This document shows, one piece after another, positions 9,081 through 16,520 of a DNA stretch of 43,128 nucleotides. The notes below the pieces were generated by a model that saw only the letters and a list, made by a program, of their open reading frames with translations, did no database searches and had not been told where the DNA came from. The stretch is from Alphaproteobacteria bacterium (GTDB lineage: Bacteria; Pseudomonadota; Alphaproteobacteria; ATCC43930; CGMCC-115725), in NCBI GenBank assembly GCA_030041335.1, contig JASHOB010000189.1:1-43128 (forward strand), written 5' to 3'. Positions within the stretch are counted from its first letter, which is position 1. The number at the start of each line of letters is the position of its first letter. The position numbers were made by a program, and so were the translations under genes.

Positions 9081-9520
9081 TTGCCATCAAGCGATACTCA
9101 TGCCATCGCCGAGGCCCTTCCAATGCGTCTCACGAAGCTTCGTGCGTTCTATTGGGTTGGGCGGTCAATCGCTCTCCCCGGCGACTTGCGGATCGTTGGC
9201 GCCTGTCGGGCACGCGTACCGACCAAATTTTTTGACGACGAGCTCTTCGTCTGGTTTGCCGGCGCGCTGCCGCTGTTTGCAGGGCTGCTGATTGTCGCTT
9301 TCCACCAATGCTGGTCGAGTGTGGCTGCCGTGATGATCTTGTTGTTTGGCTGGATTCTGGCGCTTCGAGGTAGCGTATTCATGGCGGCTCCCAACCTGTA
9401 CGAGCGCGCAGATCCATCTCTGGTGCGATATCTCTCGTGCGAGTTGTGTTCGGTGGCCTCGTTGCAAACGGGCTTTATCTCGCCTATGTGGGTTGGCTTG
9501 CCAAGTCGGCGTCATCATAA
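9081..9520 (+). pseudogene. Small inner-membrane protein gene broken by a 14-bp duplication
   Basis: The region 9220-9430 reads as a hydrophobic small membrane protein ('FDDELFVWFAGALPLFAGLL', 'WILALRGSVFMAAPNLYERA'). The expected C-terminal transmembrane end ('VVFGGLVANGLYLAYVGWLAK') is in another frame, at 9440-9517, followed by TAA at 9518. The switch coincides with a near-perfect 14-base tandem duplication, 9417-9430 and 9431-9444; removing one copy restores a single frame. In the disrupted frame translation would run on to about 9659, over the end of the next gene. The part before 9220 is poorly defined and no ribosome site was seen. The family name is not known to me. Confidence 0.6.
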
Positions 9521-9547
9521 GCAACCAACAACGGTGGTGCCTTTGCC

Positions 9548-10171
9548 TCAGCTTATTCCTTCGAGGTGCTGGGTTTCGTTGACTCGCAGGATGCTGACCT
9601 TACCCTTCGTAATATCAATCTCGTTGAGGCAGCACGGGTTCTGCGCGAGCCGCCAGTAGGCGGACAGCGGTTGGTCGAGCAGTTGCAGGAGAAGCGCTCG
9701 ATTGACGCTGTCATGTCCGACCAGCACGATGACATCGGCATCCGATCCGTGTCGTTCAATCACGAATCTGAGAACATCGGCCCCCCGGGCAACAAGATCT
9801 TGAAGTGACTCACCTTCCGGAAATCGCACAAGGTGAGGTGCCGAGAGCCACTCTTTGAAAGGTAAGGGCCAAGCGCTCTCAACTTCCGTATAGGTCTTCC
9901 ATTGCCAGGCACCATAGTCGAGGTCATTCAGATCATCGAGAATCTCGGCATCGATTTGGCAGGCTGAGGCGATCTGACGGGCGGTTGTAAGGGCACGGCC
10001 CATGGGGCTCGTATAGACGACCTTTGGGCGCCAGGTCCCCGCGATACGGCGCGCGACTGCGGCAGCCTGAGCCTCGCCGAGCGCGGTGAGGGGGATTTCG
10101 CTGCGGCCACGAAAGCGAACGGGATCGATGCCTTCGACATGACCATGGCGAGTCAGAAGAATTTTGGTCAT
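9548..10171 (-). CDS. Histidine phosphatase family protein (phosphoglycerate mutase-like)
   Basis: A 207-residue protein. The phosphohistidine motif is 'LLTRHGHVEG' (residues ~5-14, RHG core), the second arginine lies in 'RFRGRSEIPLTALGEAQA', an acidic 'DLDYGAWQWKTY' sits mid-domain, and a C-terminal 'VLVGHDSVNRALL' supplies the second catalytic His. This is the branch-1 histidine phosphatase fold (CobC/GpmB-like). The substrate could be a phosphorylated sugar, alpha-ribazole phosphate or another small phosphate; no cobalamin or glycolysis genes nearby decide this. It is convergent with the broken membrane-protein gene. Confidence 0.9.
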   Translation of the reverse strand: MTKILLTRHGHVEGIDPVRFRGRSEIPLTALGEAQAAAVARRIAGTWRPKVVYTSPMGRALTTARQIASACQIDAEILDDLNDLDYGAWQWKTYTEVESAWPLPFKEWLSAPHLVRFPEGESLQDLVARGADVLRFVIERHGSDADVIVLVGHDSVNRALLLQLLDQPLSAYWRLAQNPCCLNEIDITKGKVSILRVNETQHLEGIS

Positions 10172-10550
10172 CGCGCATCACCGCGAGCGTTTCGTCGGCC
10201 GCAACCTGTATCGGCCGAACCCGGCTGATAACACTCCTCATATTAAGCGATGAAATAAGGCATCTCAATGACACAAAGCGCTCGGGCGAAGCGCGCGCAA
10301 CCGCCCCTTGGGCGCTTTGAGACGCCGCATTGAGCCTGAGGCTCGCGCCCGTTCTTCCCCTGTCCTGCCGTGGCTCGGTAAGTAGCGTACTCGACGCCGG
10401 TGCGGCACCCGAGGTCCAGAACAAATGCACGGCCCAGTGATGTGAGGCGCCACCGAAGTTCCCGTCGAACATTGCGGGCGCTGCTCTCTTGGTGGGATGG
10501 CATCGGTTTTGCGTGCCGGGCGGGCATGATCGGCAGAATCGTCACGATCG
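10172..10550. other. Intergenic stretch before nasT, no gene recognised
   Basis: This 379-base gap lies between the divergently transcribed phosphatase and nasT. Short reading frames on both strands show no recognisable protein. The only clear signal is a sigma-54-type promoter near its right end (10498-10512), described separately. Confidence 0.5.
10498..10512 (+). promoter_or_regulatory. Candidate sigma-54 (RpoN) promoter of nasT-nasS
   Basis: TGGCATCGGTTTTGC has the invariant GG (10499-10500) and GC (10511-10512) exactly 10 bases apart, matching the -24/-12 consensus TGGCAC-N5-TTGC at all but one of the main positions. Transcription would start near 10524, about 27 bases before the nasT ATG at 10551. 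RpoN with NtrC controls many nitrogen genes, so the setting is suitable. Confidence 0.55.
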
Positions 10551-11168
10551 ATGGCGCTCAAAATCCTGGTAGCTGACGCGTGGCCCGAGCGTGCCGCCGC
10601 CGTCGAAAGGAGCCTGGTGAGATCGGGCATCGGCGAGGTGTATCGCGCCGCCGCCGGAGCTAATCTTGCGGATCTCGTCGCGCAGATTTCGCCCGACGTC
10701 GTGATTGTCGACATGGCGCTGCCCGATCGCGACACGCTCGATAGCGTGCGCGAAGTGGCACAGCGGATGCCGAGACCGATCGTCATGTTCGTCGATCGCG
10801 ACGATCCGAATTTCATGGAAGAAGCGATCGAAGCTGGCGTCAGTTCCTACAACGTCGGTGGCATGCCGCTGCGCGACGTCAAGCCTATTGTCGCTGCCGC
10901 CATAGCGATGTTCCGCCGCTATCGTCGGGTCGAACGCGAATTGGCGGACGCCAAACTGTCGCTTGACGAGCGGCGCGACATCACTCGGGCGAAGGCGATA
11001 TTAATGGCCGAGCGCCGCATTGACGAGCCTGGCGCCTATGCCTGGCTGCGCCGCACGGCAATGAACCAAAACCGCCGTATAGCGGACGTCGCCGCGGAAG
11101 TGATCGCGAAGAATGCGGCGGTGCCGGCTGCGGCGGAGCGGCGACGCCAAGTGAGGGAGCAGCGATGA
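10551..11168 (+). CDS. nasT: NasT: ANTAR-domain antitermination response regulator
   Basis: A 205-residue protein with an N-terminal receiver-like domain ('LKILVADAWPERAAAVERSL'; Asp in 'DVVIVDMALPDRD', near residue 50) and a C-terminal ANTAR RNA-binding domain (residues ~135-195). The latter includes 'ITRAKAILMAERRIDEPGAYAWLRRTAM', with the helix pattern and aromatic of ANTAR proteins. NasT binds paired hexaloop hairpins in leader RNA and prevents termination; NasS holds it inactive when nitrate is absent. The gene overlaps nasS by 4 bases (ATGA), and a matching two-hairpin leader lies before narK. The ribosome site before this ATG is weak. Confidence 0.92.
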   Translation: MALKILVADAWPERAAAVERSLVRSGIGEVYRAAAGANLADLVAQISPDVVIVDMALPDRDTLDSVREVAQRMPRPIVMFVDRDDPNFMEEAIEAGVSSYNVGGMPLRDVKPIVAAAIAMFRRYRRVERELADAKLSLDERRDITRAKAILMAERRIDEPGAYAWLRRTAMNQNRRIADVAAEVIAKNAAVPAAAERRRQVREQR

Positions 11169-12286
11169 AACTCGTTCATAATCGCCGCAAACTAACAATC
11201 GGGTTGTTGAGACTGACTGACGCCGCACCGGTCATCATGGCCAAGGAGCTCGGCCTGTTCGCCGACGAAGGCCTCGACGTCTCCTTGTCGATTGAACCGT
11301 CATGGGCAACGCTCGCCGACAAGCTCGCCTATGGTTTCGTCGACGCCGCCGTTATGCTGGCACCCTTGGTGCTGGCGACGAATATCGGACTGAGGGGCGT
11401 GCCGCGGCCGTTGATCGTGCCGATGAATCTGAGCTTAGGCGGCAATACGGTGAGCTTGTCGCCGCGCTGGCGCGAACCCCGCGGAACCAAGCCGACATTG
11501 GCGGTCGTTCATGCATTCTCGTCGCATAATTTCCTGCTGCGCTACTGGCTGGCGGCACGGGGGATAGATCCTGATCGCGACGTCTCGCTGACAGTGATCC
11601 CCCCGGCACGCGTGGTTGATGCGTTGCACGAAGGACGCATCGACGGCTTCTGCGCCGGCGCACCGTGGGGAGAGTTGGCACGCAGCGCCGGTCTTGCGGA
11701 GACGGCCGCCACCTCGCATGACATTTGGCGCAACGGCCCGGAAAAGGTTTTTGCCGTGCCGCGCGCATGGGCGGAAGACGATTCCCAAACGCTTCACGCC
11801 GTGCTGCGCGCCTTGTTGCTAGCGGCACAATATTGTGACGTGCCGCAGAATGCCGACGCCGTCGCCATGGCGTTGGCGCAGGCCGACTACCTCGATATGC
11901 CCGCAAAACTTTTGCGCGCGTCGTTGCCCGGCGCCGCCGCGCCATCGCGATTCTTTTCCCACGCAGCAACCTTTCCATGGCTTTCGCACGGCGTCTGGTT
12001 CCTGTCGCAAATGGTTCGCTGGGGCTATCTTGCGGCCACCGCGGATTGCTCCGCCATCGCCGCCGCCTCATATCGGCCCGATCTCTATGCCGGGGTGGCC
12101 CGCGAACTCGGTGTTGCGGTACCGCTCACCACCAGCAAATGCGAAGGCGCGCACGGTCAATTGTGGTTTCTAGACGCGACACCCGGGCCGATCGCGATGG
12201 AGCCAGACCTGTTCTGTGACGGCGCGATCTTCGATCCGGACTCGCTGCGCTGCACACAAAGCGCGCAACCGATGCCGAACCTTTAG
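11165..12286 (+). CDS. nasS: NasS: cytoplasmic nitrate/nitrite sensor (NrtA-like)
   Basis: A 373-residue protein of the NrtA/CmpA binding-protein fold. Blocks include 'LTIGLLRLTDAAPVIMAKELGLFADEGLDVSLSIEP', 'FSSHNFLLRYWLAARGI' and 'GRIDGFCAGAPWGELA'. It has no signal peptide: the protein starts 'MKLVHNRRKL' and goes directly into the domain, as expected for the cytoplasmic sensor NasS rather than for a transporter subunit. In characterised systems NasS sequesters NasT until nitrate or nitrite binds. Coupling to nasT by a 4-base overlap and the absence of nrtB/nrtC permease genes support this reading. Confidence 0.9.
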   Translation: MKLVHNRRKLTIGLLRLTDAAPVIMAKELGLFADEGLDVSLSIEPSWATLADKLAYGFVDAAVMLAPLVLATNIGLRGVPRPLIVPMNLSLGGNTVSLSPRWREPRGTKPTLAVVHAFSSHNFLLRYWLAARGIDPDRDVSLTVIPPARVVDALHEGRIDGFCAGAPWGELARSAGLAETAATSHDIWRNGPEKVFAVPRAWAEDDSQTLHAVLRALLLAAQYCDVPQNADAVAMALAQADYLDMPAKLLRASLPGAAAPSRFFSHAATFPWLSHGVWFLSQMVRWGYLAATADCSAIAAASYRPDLYAGVARELGVAVPLTTSKCEGAHGQLWFLDATPGPIAMEPDLFCDGAIFDPDSLRCTQSAQPMPNL

Positions 12287-12313
12287 CCAGGACCATCTTA
12301 TTTTTCGTGTGGA

Positions 12314-12337
12314 CCGCGGGTCTCCGTGTGCCCGCGG
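12314..12337 (+). repeat. GC-rich hairpin after nasS
   Basis: CCGCGGG (12314-12320) and CCCGCGG (12331-12337) form a perfect 7-bp stem with a 10-base loop, downstream of the nasS stop and just upstream of the narK sigma-54 promoter. There is no T-run, so it may be a Rho-assisted end for nasTS or simply a DNA palindrome. Function is undecided. Confidence 0.35.
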
Positions 12338-12340
12338 CGC

Positions 12341-12355
12341 TGGCACGCATTTTGC
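12341..12355 (+). promoter_or_regulatory. Sigma-54 (RpoN) promoter of the narK-nirBD-nasC operon
   Basis: TGGCACGCATTTTGC matches the sigma-54 consensus TGGCAC-N5-TTGC exactly, with GG at 12342-12343 and GC at 12354-12355. The predicted start is about 12367. This leaves a leader of about 125 bases before narK, which contains the ANTAR-type hairpin pair. Confidence 0.75.
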
Positions 12356-12366
12356 GACTTCCGTCG

Positions 12367-12492
12367 GGACCGGGCGTCCGGCCGCGTCCCTGCCAATGGC
12401 GGCATCGATAGCGTCACCGGGATCTTAGATCCCCTCCCATTGTTCTTGGGCCAACGGCGGTCCACTGCATCGTTGCTGTGGGGCGCGTTAAT
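12367..12492 (+). promoter_or_regulatory. ANTAR-type leader RNA (NasT target) before narK
   Basis: Two hairpins with six-base loops of the same pattern lie in the leader. Hairpin 1 (12391-12404) has stem TGCC/GGCA and loop AATGGC. Hairpin 2 (12447-12464) has stem TGGGCC/GGTCCA with one G-U pair and loop AACGGC. Both loops have A at position 1 and G at position 4, the hallmark of ANTAR targets, and share the core GCCAAYGGCGG. Between them, GGGATC-TTA-GATCCC (12419-12433) and CCCA...TGGG (12437-12450) can form; the latter competes with hairpin 2. I see no strong U-run, so the terminator itself is not clearly identified. Confidence 0.7.
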
Positions 12493-13707
12493 ATGGCCAA
12501 AGGATTCTTGCAGGCTGGACACCTGCCGTCGCTGATCGCGGCCTTTCTCTATTTCGATGTCAGCTTCATGGTCTGGGTTCTGCTCGGACCGCTCGGCGTG
12601 CAGATTGCCGAGGATCTGCATTTCGACGCCGCCGAGAAAGGCTTCATGGTGGCGACCCCGGTTTTGGCAGGCGCAACGCTGCGGATTGCGCTCGGCGTTC
12701 TCGTCGATCATCGCGGGCCGCGACTTGCCGGTATCGTTGCGCAGATCCTGGTGATCGCGGGTTTGCTCGCGGTCTGGATATTCGGCGTTCACAGCTTCCA
12801 TCAGATTTTGCTGGTTGGCGTTGTGCTCGGCCTGGCGGGCGCCGCTTTCGCGGTGGCGCTGCCGCTCGCATCGCAATGGTATCCGCCCGAACATCAGGGC
12901 GTCGCGCTGGGCATCGCCGGTGCCGGCAATTCGGGCACGGTGTTGGCGGCATTGTTCGCGCCGGGGCTTGCGATGGTGCTCGGCTGGCGAAATGTCATCG
13001 GCCTCGCGGCCGTTCCTCTCACGCTGGTCCTCATCTGCTTCATCGCCAACGCGCGCAACGGTCCTACCGCGCCGCGGCGCAAGTCCTGGCTCGATTACTT
13101 CGCAGTGCTGCGATTCGCCGATTGCTGGTGGTTCATGTTTCTCTATGGCGTCACCTTTGGCGGCTTCGTCGGGCTGTCATCTTCGCTAACCATCTACTTC
13201 AATGATCAATATGGTCTGACACCGGTTGTTGCCGGCTATTTCACCGCCGCCTGCGTCTTCATCGGATCGCTGATGCGGCCGGTCGGCGGGGCGCTGGCCG
13301 ATCGTACCGGCGGCGTTCGCGCGCTCACCTATGTCTATAGCATCGCAGCGGCGTGCTTTGCCGTCATCGGCTTGCATTTGCCCCAGGCTTGGATGGCGCT
13401 CGTCGCATTCATCACCGGCATGCTGGCGCTCGGCATCGGCAACGGTTCGGTATTTCAGCTCGTGCCGCAACGCTTCGCCCGCGAGATCGGCGTGGTGACC
13501 GGCATCGTCGGTTCCGCCGGCGGCCTCGGTGGCTTCGTTTTGGCCGCGGGCCTCGGTTATTCGAAGCATCTGACAGGCACTTATCAGTCCGGCTTTGTCG
13601 TCTTCGCGCTGCTTGCGGTATTGGCTCTGACAGGGCTGTCCACGATCAAACGGCGCTGGCGCGCCATGTCGCGTACCGCTGCAGCGCCAGGGGCGGCACG
13701 GGTTTGA
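12493..13707 (+). CDS. narK: NarK-type nitrate/nitrite transporter (MFS)
   Basis: About 404 residues with the 12-helix major-facilitator layout. Two nitrate-signature loops are visible: 'GIAGAGNSGTVLAALFAPGLA' near residue 140 and 'GIGNGSVFQLVPQRF' near residue 315. It imports nitrate and may export nitrite across the inner membrane. The ATG at 12493 gives the usual short N-terminus ('MAKGFLQAGHLPSL'); a GTG at 12478 is an alternative start. It is the first structural gene after the ANTAR leader and is followed after 8 bases by nirB. Confidence 0.92.
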   Translation: MAKGFLQAGHLPSLIAAFLYFDVSFMVWVLLGPLGVQIAEDLHFDAAEKGFMVATPVLAGATLRIALGVLVDHRGPRLAGIVAQILVIAGLLAVWIFGVHSFHQILLVGVVLGLAGAAFAVALPLASQWYPPEHQGVALGIAGAGNSGTVLAALFAPGLAMVLGWRNVIGLAAVPLTLVLICFIANARNGPTAPRRKSWLDYFAVLRFADCWWFMFLYGVTFGGFVGLSSSLTIYFNDQYGLTPVVAGYFTAACVFIGSLMRPVGGALADRTGGVRALTYVYSIAAACFAVIGLHLPQAWMALVAFITGMLALGIGNGSVFQLVPQRFAREIGVVTGIVGSAGGLGGFVLAAGLGYSKHLTGTYQSGFVVFALLAVLALTGLSTIKRRWRAMSRTAAAPGAARV

Positions 13708-13715
13708 GCGCTGCC

Positions 13716-16175
13716 ATGAATGGGATCAGCCCGTCCCGCGAGCATCTCGTCGTCGTTGGCAACGGGATGGCCGGCATGCGCACTGTCGAAGAGCTGAAAG
13801 CGCGCGCGCCATCGCGTTACCGCATCACCGTGTTCGGAGCCGAGCCGTACGCGAACTACAACCGCATCGCACTGTCCGCGGTGCTTGCCGGCGACAAATC
13901 GCTTGATGACATCGTCATCAACCCGCGCGCCTGGTACGAGGAGAACGGCCTCGATCTGATCGCCGGCGACCCGGTGTTGAAGCTCGATCCGGTAACCAAG
14001 ACGGTGACCTCCGTTGGCGGTCGCGTCGCTCGCTACGACAGGCTTCTGCTTGCGGTTGGTTCGAAGCCGATTGCACCGCCAATCCCGGGGGTAAACTTGC
14101 CCGGCGTCAGGGCGTTCCGCGATATCGCCGATGTCGAGGCGATGATCGATGCCGCGACCCATAGAAAACGCGCGGTAGTGATCGGCGGCGGCTTGCTGGG
14201 TCTCGAGGCGGCATGGGGCCTGAAACGGCGCGGCATGTCGGTCGCGGTGGTGCATTTGATGACGACCCTGATGGAACGTCAACTCGACGAGCCGGCGGCA
14301 CATTTGCTGCAACACGAGCTCGACAGCCGCGGGATCGCCTTTTTCACCAACGGGCAGACAGAGGAAATTTACGGCACCGACCGCGTCGAGGGCGTACGCC
14401 TGGCGGATGGGCGCGAGGTGCCGGCCGATTTCGTGGTGCTCGCTATCGGCGTTCGGCCGAACGTCGCTTTGGCGAAGCAAGCCGGGCTTAACATCAATCG
14501 CGGCATTGTGGTCGGCGACGATATGCGCACCAGCGACCCGGCCGTCTACGCCGTCGGCGAGTGCATCGAGCATAATGGCCAGACGTTCGGCCTCGTGGCG
14601 CCGCTGTGGGAACAGGCCAAGGTATGCGCCGCCCGTCTGGCCGGCGACGCGGCCGCCGTCTATGTGCCACAGCCGGTCTTCACCAGCCTCAAGATCACCG
14701 GTATCGACGTGTTTTCCGCCGGCGCATTGACGGCAGCCGACGCCGATGACGACGAGATCACGCTGCACGACGCCAAACGCGGCAAATACAAGAAACTCGT
14801 GATGCGCGGCGACCGCGTCATCGGCGCTGTCCTCTATGGCGATGTCGCCGATGGCACCTGGTACCTCCAGCTCATGCGCCATAGCAACGATATCGCCATG
14901 ATCCGTGACCGGTTGATCTTTGGCCGCGCCTTCGCCGAACAGGCGTTGGGCCGCAACGAAGCAGAGATGGATGTCGCCGTCATGCCAGAGAGCGAACAAG
15001 TTTGCGGTTGCAACGGTGTCAACCAGGGCAAAATCCGCGCGACAATCGCCGCCAAACATCTGACGACGCTCGACCAGGTGCGCGCCCACACCAAGGCCTC
15101 GGCGTCATGTGGGCAATGTACTCCGATCGTGCGGGCGATTCTGGCGCAAACGGTCGGCGGCGCCGCCCCAGCCGAGAAAGCGGCCGCAATGTGCGGCTGC
15201 ACCGAATTCGGCCACGATGAAGTGCGCAAGGCGATCGTCGCGCGTGGTCTGAGAACGCAGGCGGATGCGCGGCGCGAACTCGGCTGGAAAAACGCCGATG
15301 GTTGCCAGAAATGCCGGCCGGCGCTGAACTATTACCTGCTGTGCGCTTGGCCCGGCGAATATCGCGACGATTCGCGTTCGCGTTTCGTCAATGAACGCGT
15401 CCACGCCAACATTCAGAAGGATGGCACCTATTCGGTCGTGCCGCGCATGTGGGGTGGCGTTACCACGCCGCGCGAGCTGCGTGCCATCGCCGACGCCGCG
15501 GAAAAGCACGGCATCCCGACCGTGAAAGTCACAGGCGGGCAGCGCATTGACATGCTCGGCGCGCGCAAGGACCAGCTGCCGGGGATCTGGGCAGACCTTA
15601 ACCAGGCAGGCCTGGTCTCGGGCCACGCCTATGGCAAGGCCCTGCGAACCGTGAAGACCTGCGTCGGCAGCGAATGGTGCCGGTTCGGAACGCAGGATTC
15701 GACCGGGTTGGGCATCAAGATCGAGAAAATGTGCTGGGGCTCCTACACGCCGCACAAGGTGAAGCTCGCCGTGTCGGGATGCCCGCGCAACTGCGCCGAG
15801 GCCACGATCAAGGATCTGGGCGTGGTTTGCATCGAAGCCGGCTACGACATCATGGTCGGCGGCAATGGCGGCGTCACCGTGCGGGTTACCGACAAGCTGG
15901 TGCGCGTCACGACCGAAGCCGAGGTCCTCGAATATGTCGGCGCCTTCCTCCAGCTCTACCGTGAGGAGGCGCACTACCTGGAACGGACGGCGCCGTGGAT
16001 CGAACGGCACGGAATCGAGTATTTGAAACGCCTCTTGGTCGACGATGCCGAGAACCGGCGCGCGCTATACGCGCGGTTCCTCTATTCGCAACGGTTCTGG
16101 CAAACCGATCCCTGGGCCGAGCGCGCCGCCGGCGCCGATGCGCACGAATACGCGGCATTGGAGACGGTCGGTTGA
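13716..16175 (+). CDS. nirB: NirB: assimilatory nitrite reductase [NAD(P)H], large subunit
   Basis: About 819 residues with full NirB architecture. An FAD/NAD(P)H pyridine-nucleotide oxidoreductase module comes first ('LVVVGNGMAGMRTVEEL' near residue 10, 'AVVIGGGLLGLEAAWGLK' near residue 150). Two BFD-like [2Fe-2S] segments follow ('CGCNGVNQGKIR...CGQC' and 'CGCTEFGHDEVRK...CQKC', ~430-540). The sirohaem/[4Fe-4S] reductase domain has both cysteine pairs ('TCVGSEWC' and 'SGCPRNC', ~650-700). It reduces nitrite to ammonium in the cytoplasm. The start at 13716 gives the normal N-terminus; longer in-frame sequence upstream overlaps narK and was discounted. Confidence 0.95.
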   Translation: MNGISPSREHLVVVGNGMAGMRTVEELKARAPSRYRITVFGAEPYANYNRIALSAVLAGDKSLDDIVINPRAWYEENGLDLIAGDPVLKLDPVTKTVTSVGGRVARYDRLLLAVGSKPIAPPIPGVNLPGVRAFRDIADVEAMIDAATHRKRAVVIGGGLLGLEAAWGLKRRGMSVAVVHLMTTLMERQLDEPAAHLLQHELDSRGIAFFTNGQTEEIYGTDRVEGVRLADGREVPADFVVLAIGVRPNVALAKQAGLNINRGIVVGDDMRTSDPAVYAVGECIEHNGQTFGLVAPLWEQAKVCAARLAGDAAAVYVPQPVFTSLKITGIDVFSAGALTAADADDDEITLHDAKRGKYKKLVMRGDRVIGAVLYGDVADGTWYLQLMRHSNDIAMIRDRLIFGRAFAEQALGRNEAEMDVAVMPESEQVCGCNGVNQGKIRATIAAKHLTTLDQVRAHTKASASCGQCTPIVRAILAQTVGGAAPAEKAAAMCGCTEFGHDEVRKAIVARGLRTQADARRELGWKNADGCQKCRPALNYYLLCAWPGEYRDDSRSRFVNERVHANIQKDGTYSVVPRMWGGVTTPRELRAIADAAEKHGIPTVKVTGGQRIDMLGARKDQLPGIWADLNQAGLVSGHAYGKALRTVKTCVGSEWCRFGTQDSTGLGIKIEKMCWGSYTPHKVKLAVSGCPRNCAEATIKDLGVVCIEAGYDIMVGGNGGVTVRVTDKLVRVTTEAEVLEYVGAFLQLYREEAHYLERTAPWIERHGIEYLKRLLVDDAENRRALYARFLYSQRFWQTDPWAERAAGADAHEYAALETVG

Positions 16176-16178
16176 ACC

Positions 16179-16520
16179 ATGGGTGCGTTGACGCAACACA
16201 CTTGGATCGATCTCGGCGCCGCCGGCGACGTTCCCCGCCTCGGGGCCAGGAAGTTCCGGCTCGGCAACGAAACCGTCGCGGTGTTCCGCACCTCGGCCGA
16301 TGAATATTTCGCGGTGATCGATCGCTGCCCGCATAAGGGCGGGCCGTTGTCGGAAGGCATCGTCTCAGGACGGACCGTAGCCTGTCCGTTGCATGGTTGG
16401 GTGATTGCGCTCGACAACGGCCGTGCGGTCGCGCCGGATGAAGGCTGCGCCACGACCTTGCCGCTGCGGCTGGTAAGAGGCCGCCTCCATCTCGGCCTGC
16501 GCTGCAAGGGAGCTGCATGA
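16179..16520 (+). CDS. nirD: NirD: nitrite reductase small subunit, Rieske [2Fe-2S] protein
   Basis: A 113-residue Rieske-fold protein that keeps both cluster-binding motifs, 'CPHKGGPLSEG' (Cys-x-His, residues ~50) and 'CPLHGW' (Cys-x-x-His, ~68). It can therefore hold a cluster, unlike some NirD proteins that have lost these ligands. It partners NirB in NAD(P)H-dependent nitrite reduction. The gene lies 3 bases after nirB and overlaps nasC by 4 bases, indicating tight coupling. Confidence 0.93.
   Translation: MGALTQHTWIDLGAAGDVPRLGARKFRLGNETVAVFRTSADEYFAVIDRCPHKGGPLSEGIVSGRTVACPLHGWVIALDNGRAVAPDEGCATTLPLRLVRGRLHLGLRCKGAA

Noticed and set aside
12419-12433. GGGATC-TTA-GATCCC as the nas leader terminator
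   Set aside because: The loop is short and the following sequence is only partly T-rich, without a continuous run, so it is noted within the leader but not called a terminator.
13584-15089. A 501-residue open frame on the minus strand
   Set aside because: Antisense to narK/nirB, whose proteins are fully recognisable; its composition is that of a shadow frame.
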